The notes under the pieces are model-generated. The model saw only the letters and a list, made by a program, of their open reading frames with translations. It searched no databases and was not told the DNA's origin. The position numbers and the translations under genes are program-made. From positions 1 to 28,936 of the forward strand of contig CACZAK010000086.1 in the NCBI GenBank assembly GCA_902779075.1: a DNA stretch of 28,936 nt. Reading direction: 5' to 3'. Positions 23,743-28,936 of the stretch are shown here, piece by piece. The stretch's first letter is position 1, and each line of letters starts with the position of its first letter. This DNA comes from an uncultured bacterium. GTDB taxonomy: Bacteria > Verrucomicrobiota > Kiritimatiellia > RFP12 > UBA1067.

Positions 23743-26376
23743 TTATTGTTGCTTGGGGATGATCTTATAAAAAGCCTTGATGATCTCGTCTGCCATGCGT
23801 TGGTAACCGGTGTCGTTGGGATGAAGCGCCACGTCGATCGAAAGGTCGGCGAGCTCCGATTCCTCGCCACAGTTGGCGTAGAAGTCGGCGAGGGCAAAGC
23901 CTTCCTTCTTCGCGATTGTGCGCACGGCCTCGGCGTACTCGCGCAGATAGATGCCGCCCTTGGGCAGCGTCTCCTTCGGCGGGAGGTACTTGCCGAAACC
24001 ATAGCTCTTGCGGGGCGTGCAGAGGATGATCTTCGCCTGCGGGTTGATCGCGCGGATCTGGTCGATCAGGATGCGATAGTTAGCGTAGAAGGTCTTGTTC
24101 GACGTGTTGTTCTCGTAGTCGGCGAAAACGCCCGGCTTCACCCTCTGACCCCAGTCGTTGACGCCGTGCTCGATGGTGTAGTAGTCGGCTTTCGAGATCT
24201 TGCCGTGCTGCGAGGCGACCACGCCGCCGTTCACGCCGCGGTTGATGAAGCCCTTGAAGCGAAGTACGTCGAGCACGCGGTCCTGGTAGGAGCGCGTGAA
24301 CTTTCCGCGCGCGTTGTCGACATTGGAGTTGTACCAGGTGATGGAGGTGCCGAGCGAGCACCATGTGGCGTTGATCTCGCGCGGACGGTACAGCGTGTTC
24401 TTCTCAAGCGCCATCAGCGTGAAGAGCGCCACGTTTTCCCACGCCTGGTTGGAGTCGCGGTCCACCACTCCACCGATGCGTCCGCGCCCTTCCCAGTCGC
24501 ACGTGTTGACGCGCTCGGTGAGCGTGCCGGGGTTCGCCTTCGGCATGAAGTGGTTATTCTCGGTGGTGGCGTACTGCGCGATGTTGAGCGCGGTGTCGTA
24601 GAACACCTGCGCGTAGCGGCTGTCGCCCGTCGCCTGCGAAAGCTTCACCAGCCAGTCCGCGCTCATCACGTACGGACCCGGCGCCGAGTGCCGGTTCTGC
24701 ACGCTGGCCCACACGCTGCCCGTCGCCTTGATGCCGAGCTTCCCCATGCGCGACGTCTTCGGGAACGGATAGTCGAACGCCTCCACCCAGCTCGCGTACA
24801 TCGCCGCCGCGGCCTTGGCCTTCTCCACCCACTCCTTCTCGCCCGTCAGTTCCCACAGCGCGATGTAGCTCTCGCCGAGTTCGCAGCTGGACTCGCTGTC
24901 GGGCGCCTCGAGGATCTCCGCCGGGCCGCCCCCGCAGTAACCCTTCGCGAGGTCGTGCTCGTAGAGGTAGCGTGCCGTTTCCTTCGCCGTGTCCATGTAG
25001 GCGGGATTGCCGAAGTACTTCGAGGCGAGCGCGAGCGCACCTGGAACGAGCGCGCCGTTGGTGGAGTTGGGCGAGTGGATTTCGCCGGAGTCCACCTTGA
25101 CGTGCTGGCCGAGCTGTCCGTAGCGCTTCCACACCGCGACCACGCCGTCGCAGGCCTTGCGCACGGACTCCTTCCACTCCGGCTTGATCGCGACGCCGAG
25201 CGCCTCCATCTTCTGCAGCGACTGGATGCCGTAGTAGATCGTGATCGCCGTGCGCCGCATCATTGCATGGTCGCGCAGCTTGGTCATGTGCCTGAATGAG
25301 TCGCCGAGAAGTTCCCCGCGCCGGTTGATGGCGTAGTAGAGTCCGCTCTTGCCGTTCATCTTGGAGATGGCGTCCCAGCACAGCGCACAGCGGCGCAGAC
25401 GCTCGGGCGTGGGACGCTCCAGCATCGGCAGCAGATAGACAGGCACGCCGTTCCAGCCGAGCTGGAGGTGTCCGAAGGGACTGTTCCCCTTCGGCTGGTT
25501 ACAGTAGTATCCGAGCCCCTTCTCCTTGTCCTCGTACCAGTGGTTGGCGTCCTCGTTGGCGAGGATCTGCTGTATGACGGTCTCGGGCTCTTCGACCTTC
25601 GCGTGGACCGTGCGCCCCGTGCGCAGCTTGCGCACGTCGAAGGCGCGCGCGAGGAACGCGTCGATGTCCTTTGCCTTGAAATTGACGACGGTTACGCCGA
25701 ACGTCACCGTGGTGCCCTTCTTGACGTCCGGCGCGCGGTCGCCGCAGTCCTGCCGACGCGAACGGCACATGGTATATTTCGTCGTGCGGATGCCGGGAGC
25801 GGAAAGCACGAACGTGCAGGTCTTGTTCTTCGGCGACTCGCGCACGGAGAACCCGGTCTCGCCGAGCGGCGTGGTCGGGTCGGCGAGGAAGAGGTGTCCT
25901 TCCTTCTTGACCGAATCCCAGTAACCGACCATCGGCGCGGAGGTCTCGCCCGCGAGGAAGTCGATGCGCGCGTCCTTGCCGTTCTTGTTGAGGTGGTGGA
26001 TGTTCGTCGTCACCACGGGACGGTTCGGCTTCCTCGGCATCTCCCAGTCGGTGATGTACGGCGCGTAGCGGACGTACGAGATGTCGAAGCGGTTGCCGTC
26101 GTAGATCGCCGCCGGCGCGAAGACGTAGTTCTTCGTGGTCCAGTTGTCCGCGACGAACTCGAAGCCCACACCGCACTGCGGGTAGTCGCGGTCCGCTGTC
26201 CACGTGAGCGTGCGGTTCGCGCCGGACACCTTCACCGACTTCACCGCCACGCGGTTGGTCTCGTTCATGCCGTCGTACTGGCACACGAACGCGCTCTGCG
26301 CCGCCGCCGTCAAGACAGTAATAGTACAACAGCAAGACGCTGCCATGGTCTTGCTCATTCTTACGAACTTATGCAT
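23743..26376 (-). CDS. Fusion: beta-sandwich, helical-toroid glycosidase-like region and SGNH esterase
   Basis: 877 residues. The signal region MHKFVRMSKTMAASCCC continues TITVLTAAAQSA. Residues ~30-260 are beta-rich. Residues ~280-650 are helical repeats typical of six-hairpin glycosidases (HWYEDKEKGLGYYCNQPKG, NGALVPGALALASKYFGNP, SWVEAFDYPFPKTSRMG), family not assignable by eye. Residues ~672-877 are an SGNH/GDSL hydrolase: LGTSITWYNS with Ser678, Gly in RGVNGG, HGVND with Asn740, and DVALHPND with Asp848 and His852. The usual D-x-x-H is D-x-x-x-H here, so the Asp may be shifted or replaced. Such a fusion could remove an ester and then cleave the exposed sugar. The start at 26376 has AAAGGA 7 nt upstream. 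It precedes the GH106-like gene. Confidence 0.78.
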   Translation of the reverse strand: MHKFVRMSKTMAASCCCTITVLTAAAQSAFVCQYDGMNETNRVAVKSVKVSGANRTLTWTADRDYPQCGVGFEFVADNWTTKNYVFAPAAIYDGNRFDISYVRYAPYITDWEMPRKPNRPVVTTNIHHLNKNGKDARIDFLAGETSAPMVGYWDSVKKEGHLFLADPTTPLGETGFSVRESPKNKTCTFVLSAPGIRTTKYTMCRSRRQDCGDRAPDVKKGTTVTFGVTVVNFKAKDIDAFLARAFDVRKLRTGRTVHAKVEEPETVIQQILANEDANHWYEDKEKGLGYYCNQPKGNSPFGHLQLGWNGVPVYLLPMLERPTPERLRRCALCWDAISKMNGKSGLYYAINRRGELLGDSFRHMTKLRDHAMMRRTAITIYYGIQSLQKMEALGVAIKPEWKESVRKACDGVVAVWKRYGQLGQHVKVDSGEIHSPNSTNGALVPGALALASKYFGNPAYMDTAKETARYLYEHDLAKGYCGGGPAEILEAPDSESSCELGESYIALWELTGEKEWVEKAKAAAAMYASWVEAFDYPFPKTSRMGKLGIKATGSVWASVQNRHSAPGPYVMSADWLVKLSQATGDSRYAQVFYDTALNIAQYATTENNHFMPKANPGTLTERVNTCDWEGRGRIGGVVDRDSNQAWENVALFTLMALEKNTLYRPREINATWCSLGTSITWYNSNVDNARGKFTRSYQDRVLDVLRFKGFINRGVNGGVVASQHGKISKADYYTIEHGVNDWGQRVKPGVFADYENNTSNKTFYANYRILIDQIRAINPQAKIILCTPRKSYGFGKYLPPKETLPKGGIYLREYAEAVRTIAKKEGFALADFYANCGEESELADLSIDVALHPNDTGYQRMADEIIKAFYKIIPKQQ

Positions 26377-26429
26377 TTTATGTTCCTTTTATGTCATTTT
26401 GAATTCAATGTCTCATTTTCTGTAAATTA

Positions 26430-26831
26430 TCAGTCCCCCTTCACGTTTTGCTGGCGCCAAGCCTGCACGGCCTTGAAGAGCGATATCAGGATGGTCTTTC
26501 CTCCCTCGCGCCATAAGGCATCTAGGCGGATGCGGCGCTGTAGCTTGGCGAGGCCGTCGTCAACGCAGAACGACGCGCCCATGGTGCCGGAGAACATGTG
26601 GTTCGCCTCGAGCATCCAGAGAAGCGGTTCGTCGCCGCTCTCCGGATCCACCGCGCCCGCATCGGCCGAGACAAGCAGCATTTCGTCCTCGGGTTCGTAC
26701 GTGAGCGTGACGTTCACCGGCTCGAAGTCGCCGCCTTCCGACGCCATCTCGAAGCTGGCCGTTCCGTCCTCGTCCGAAAGCGCAACACCGAATTCCGCTC
26801 CAAGAGCCGCTATCGCATCCTCGAACGTCAT
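26430..26831 (-). CDS. CesT/Tir-like type III secretion chaperone (copy A)
   Basis: 133 residues, acidic, no signal peptide. The pattern follows the CesT/SycE fold: N-terminal helix (MTFEDAIAALGAEFGVAL), beta-strands (ASFEMASEGG, VNVTLTYEPEDEMLLVSADA), then LLWMLEANHMFSGTMGASFCVDD (two fragments, ~70-92), another strand (LAKLQRRIRLDAL), and a C-terminal helix. The LLxxLLxANxxFxxTxG pattern is the strongest clue. These proteins dimerise and hold effectors unfolded before export by a type III secretion machine. It begins 4 nt after the sister gene's stop. The system itself is not in this window, so the secretion link is inferred from family. Confidence 0.7.
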   Translation of the reverse strand: MTFEDAIAALGAEFGVALSDEDGTASFEMASEGGDFEPVNVTLTYEPEDEMLLVSADAGAVDPESGDEPLLWMLEANHMFSGTMGASFCVDDGLAKLQRRIRLDALWREGGKTILISLFKAVQAWRQQNVKGD

Positions 26832-26835
26832 CCCG

Positions 26836-27279
26836 CTAAACCCGTATGAATTGGCCGAAGTCCGGCAGCTCGCCTTCCGCCAGCTTGTCCCCGGCGGATT
26901 CCAGCTTCTCCCTTACGGACACGAGCGTGGTGGCGAACTTCTCGACCATCTCGATGAACTTGTCGGGATCTAGGTATTCAAGGAACGCATATTGCGAAAG
27001 CTCGAAACGGTGCGTCTCGGGATCGACCGAGAGCGTTGCGCCGTTCGTGTCCTTGAAACCCTTGTTTGACTCGAGCGCCGCAAGGAGCGCCGCGCCGGCG
27101 TTGTGAGGAACGTCCGTGACGGCCGCGTTCAGGAGAACCATTTCCTTGTTCCCCTTGCAGTCCATTATCACGATCTCCCCGATGTCGGAGACGAGCGTGC
27201 AGATACCGTCGGCATCGGGGGTGAATCCCTCGATGCCAATCGCGGCTCCGGCTTCTTCAATGAGTTCTTCGTATGTCAT
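26836..27279 (-). CDS. CesT/Tir-like type III secretion chaperone (copy B)
   Basis: 147 residues, acidic, no signal peptide. Same fold pattern as copy A: N-terminal helix (MTYEELIEEAGAAIGIEGF), strands (GICTLVSDIGEIVIMDCKG, KEMVLLNAAVTDV), ALLAALESNKGFKDTNGATL (64-83, the diagnostic segment), strand (RFELSQYAFLEYL) and a long C-terminal helix with a Lys/Glu-rich tail. AAAGGA lies about 10 nt upstream of the ATG. It starts 17 nt after the 216-residue helical gene. Two divergent chaperones beside two helical proteins suggest each serves its own substrate. Confidence 0.7.
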   Translation of the reverse strand: MTYEELIEEAGAAIGIEGFTPDADGICTLVSDIGEIVIMDCKGNKEMVLLNAAVTDVPHNAGAALLAALESNKGFKDTNGATLSVDPETHRFELSQYAFLEYLDPDKFIEMVEKFATTLVSVREKLESAGDKLAEGELPDFGQFIRV

Positions 27280-27296
27280 TTCACGTTTTTCCTTTC

Positions 27297-27947
27297 TTAT
27301 GCCTTGACGGCGGGATCGTCTTTGAACTTGCCGACTACGGCCTTCTTGTCGTCGCTCTTGATCTTCGAGCCAATCAGCTTGAGCTGTTCGGCGTAGAGGG
27401 ACTTCTTCGTCCCGGCGATCGCCTTCACGGTCGCCTTGGCGACGTCCCTGAAGATCGCCCTCAGCTGCTTGACGTTGGGCAGCGGCTCAAGGTCGGTTCC
27501 CGGCTTGCCGCCGTCCATCGCCGTTGTCTTCAGCGCCTCGATCTTTTTGTTGACGTCGTCGGCAACGTTATCCTTGATGAACTGGACGAGCACGGCGACG
27601 CTGAAGCCGTTCTTCGTCATGAAGTTCTGGTCGATGACCTTGTCGCTCAAGATGTCCTTGCCGCCGAAATACTCCTGAAGGACCTCGTCCACGATCTTGT
27701 CGATCGCGTTTCTGCCGCTGACGATGCCGAAGTCGAACGCCGTCATCATGTTCTTGCGCGAAATCGCGTACTCGTTGTACTTGGCGATCGTCGGGTTGTC
27801 GGCGCCGATCTGGTTCCTGAACTCGGTATCGATGAGCTCGTTCCAGCGCTTCATCTGCTCGAGCGTGACGGTGAAGTCCTTGAGGAGCTTCTTGGTCCTG
27901 TCGAGGACGTGGGTGACGGTGGCCGTGAGGTCGCTGTAGTTCTTCAT
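27297..27947 (-). CDS. Helical protein of unknown function, candidate type III substrate
   Basis: 216 residues from the ATG at 27947 (MKNYSDLTATVTHVLDRTKK). A longer open frame to 28280 is only the shadow of the upstream gene. I do not recognise the family. The sequence is almost entirely predicted helix, rich in Lys, Asp and Glu, with no signal peptide or membrane segment. Notable stretches are LKDFTVTLEQMKRWNELIDT, VLVQFIKDNVADDVNKKIEA and LRAIFRDVAKATVKAIAGTK. The Ser/Thr-rich N-terminal ~15 residues would suit a type III secretion signal. The start overlaps the upstream stop as ATGA with no Shine-Dalgarno sequence, so the two are coupled. Followed directly by CesT-like chaperones. Alternatives are a cytosolic structural partner of the chaperones. 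Confidence 0.75.
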   Translation of the reverse strand: MKNYSDLTATVTHVLDRTKKLLKDFTVTLEQMKRWNELIDTEFRNQIGADNPTIAKYNEYAISRKNMMTAFDFGIVSGRNAIDKIVDEVLQEYFGGKDILSDKVIDQNFMTKNGFSVAVLVQFIKDNVADDVNKKIEALKTTAMDGGKPGTDLEPLPNVKQLRAIFRDVAKATVKAIAGTKKSLYAEQLKLIGSKIKSDDKKAVVGKFKDDPAVKA

Positions 27948-28936
27948 CGTGACGTCGCGGCGTCGCCCAGCTGCACGCGGACGTTGTAGACGTCGGCGTT
28001 CGACGGATCGTCGATCACCTTGTGTGTCTTTTCGTTCAGGAGCTTCTCCATGAGGGCTGCCAGGATCACGTTCCTTCCGAGTTTGTTGAGGTAGCCCGTG
28101 AATTCCTTGAGATAGGCGGCGGAGAGAAGCGGTTCCGCGGAGTCTGGATTCTCGGCGATCATCTTCTGCACCTTGGCGATGCGCTCCTTGAAGTGGTTCT
28201 CCGCGGCCTTCTCGAGGGATATCTTCCCGGCGTCGAGCGTGTACACGGTCAGGTCCGGAAGCTCGTACTGCTTCAGCCACAGCTTGAAGATGTCGAACGC
28301 GGGCGCGACCTCGTTGATCTTGAAGTTCTTTTCGAGCACCTCAGTCTTGATGCCGAGGAGCGCGGCGCGCAGCGCATTCTGGAACTCCGCGATCTTCGTC
28401 CGGGCGGCCGCGGCCTCGGCGCGCTGGCTGTCCTTCCCGTATGCCACGAGCGTCATCTCGGCCTGACGCGTCTCGGACATGAGCTTCTTCACGCCCTCGT
28501 TGCCCGTCCACGTGGCGATGGTCTTGTGCATCGCCCCGATCGTGGCTTCGTCCGCGGAGAAGAGCGACATGAGGCCGACCTTGTCCAGCGTCATCAGGAG
28601 TCCGTCGGACTCGGGATTGGCGAGGTTCATGTTGCCGATGGAGAACACCATGTCGTCGATAAAGCTCTCCGCCTTCAGCTCGGAAAGCGCAATGGCGTTC
28701 GTTCCGTTGTAGGGGTCTTTGTACTCCTCGCCGGCCTTCTGGATCTCGTCCTCGAACTTCTCCCGGAGGACAGGCAGAAGCTTTTCCTGGAGGTACGCGA
28801 TGTCTGCTTCGTCCGCCCCGATTTTCGTGGGCAGCAGCTTCTCCCGCGCGAACTTCATGACGGCCTCGGTGAAGACCGGCATGCACTTCTCGTATGCGGA
28901 AGTCACCTTCTTGCTGTACACGAGGAACGCGTCCAT
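27944..28936 (-). CDS. Helical protein of unknown function, candidate type III substrate, possibly truncated
   Basis: 330 residues read from an ATG at the very last bases of the window (MDAFLVYSKKVTSAYEKCMP). The true N-terminus could lie further right. Family not recognised. It is strongly helical and charged: a coiled-coil-like region (~45-70, EKLLPVLREKFEDEIQKAGE), FIDDMVFSIGNMNLANPESD, an Ala-rich helix (AEAAAARTKIAEFQNALRAA) and a C-terminal region (LKEFTGYLNKLGRNVILAAL). No signal peptide or membrane helix is visible. No clear similarity to the 216-residue neighbour. It overlaps that gene by 4 nt. The link to type III secretion rests only on the two CesT-like chaperones downstream. Confidence 0.7.
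   Translation of the reverse strand: MDAFLVYSKKVTSAYEKCMPVFTEAVMKFAREKLLPTKIGADEADIAYLQEKLLPVLREKFEDEIQKAGEEYKDPYNGTNAIALSELKAESFIDDMVFSIGNMNLANPESDGLLMTLDKVGLMSLFSADEATIGAMHKTIATWTGNEGVKKLMSETRQAEMTLVAYGKDSQRAEAAAARTKIAEFQNALRAALLGIKTEVLEKNFKINEVAPAFDIFKLWLKQYELPDLTVYTLDAGKISLEKAAENHFKERIAKVQKMIAENPDSAEPLLSAAYLKEFTGYLNKLGRNVILAALMEKLLNEKTHKVIDDPSNADVYNVRVQLGDAATSR

Noticed and set aside
17528..26973. Very long plus-strand open frames (e.g. 17528-19012, 21926-23470, 23695-25299, 25468-26973)
   Set aside because: They are antisense to well-supported genes, are rich in Arg, Val, His and Ala as expected for GC-rich shadows, and show no family motifs or ribosome sites.
27948..28280. 111-codon extension of the 216-residue helical protein
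   Set aside because: It is an Arg-rich shadow of the upstream gene in another frame; the ATGA overlap at 27947 marks the real start.

Overview
The window is a GC-rich Gram-negative chromosomal segment in which every gene I can support lies on the minus strand. Envelope efflux genes, many secreted proteins with signal peptides or autotransporter-type passenger repeats, LamG fusions, carbohydrate esterases and a GH106-type enzyme, together with CesT-like type III secretion chaperones, best fit the Verrucomicrobiota-Lentisphaerota-Kiritimatiellota group, perhaps a gut or rumen Kiritimatiellae-like bacterium. That assignment is inferred from gene content; no rRNA or other marker gene is present.

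Layout from left to right, with transcription running right to left: (1) 1-3549, a tripartite efflux operon in the order outer-membrane factor, MacA-like adaptor, MacB-like ATPase, MacB-like permease (cut by the window edge). It is driven by a strong promoter whose 19-bp spacer carries an inverted repeat. (2) 3613-14818, a secreted-protein operon: a 1467-residue protein built from three ~490-residue repeats, a second large beta-rich protein with LamG-like modules, a degenerate SGNH hydrolase with a C-terminal extension, and an intact SGNH hydrolase paralogue. The two large proteins share the C-terminal tail RGLMIxVR. (3) 14888-18980, a tightly coupled three-gene operon: CE7-type esterase, alkaline-phosphatase-superfamily hydrolase fused to LamG, and a Tat-exported aldo/keto reductase, with a recognisable promoter and a candidate terminator. 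(4) 18981-20511, a structured intergenic region, a small siroheme/[4Fe-4S] reductase-like protein and a small hypothetical protein. (5) 20531-26376, a GH106-like enzyme and a very large fusion of a helical-toroid glycosidase-like region with an SGNH esterase. (6) 26430-28936, two helical proteins of unknown function followed by two CesT-like chaperones, which resembles a type III secretion substrate/chaperone cassette.

Regions 2, 3 and 5 look like machinery for acting on complex, esterified, probably rhamnose-containing glycans at or outside the cell surface. The most unusual items are the candidate type III cassette (6), the dead SGNH paralogue carrying a 7-bp tandem repeat, the palindromic element sitting in-frame inside a signal-peptide coding region, the shared C-terminal tail, and the efflux promoter that appears to give a leaderless mRNA. 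I saw no tRNA, rRNA, CRISPR array, transposase or integrase.
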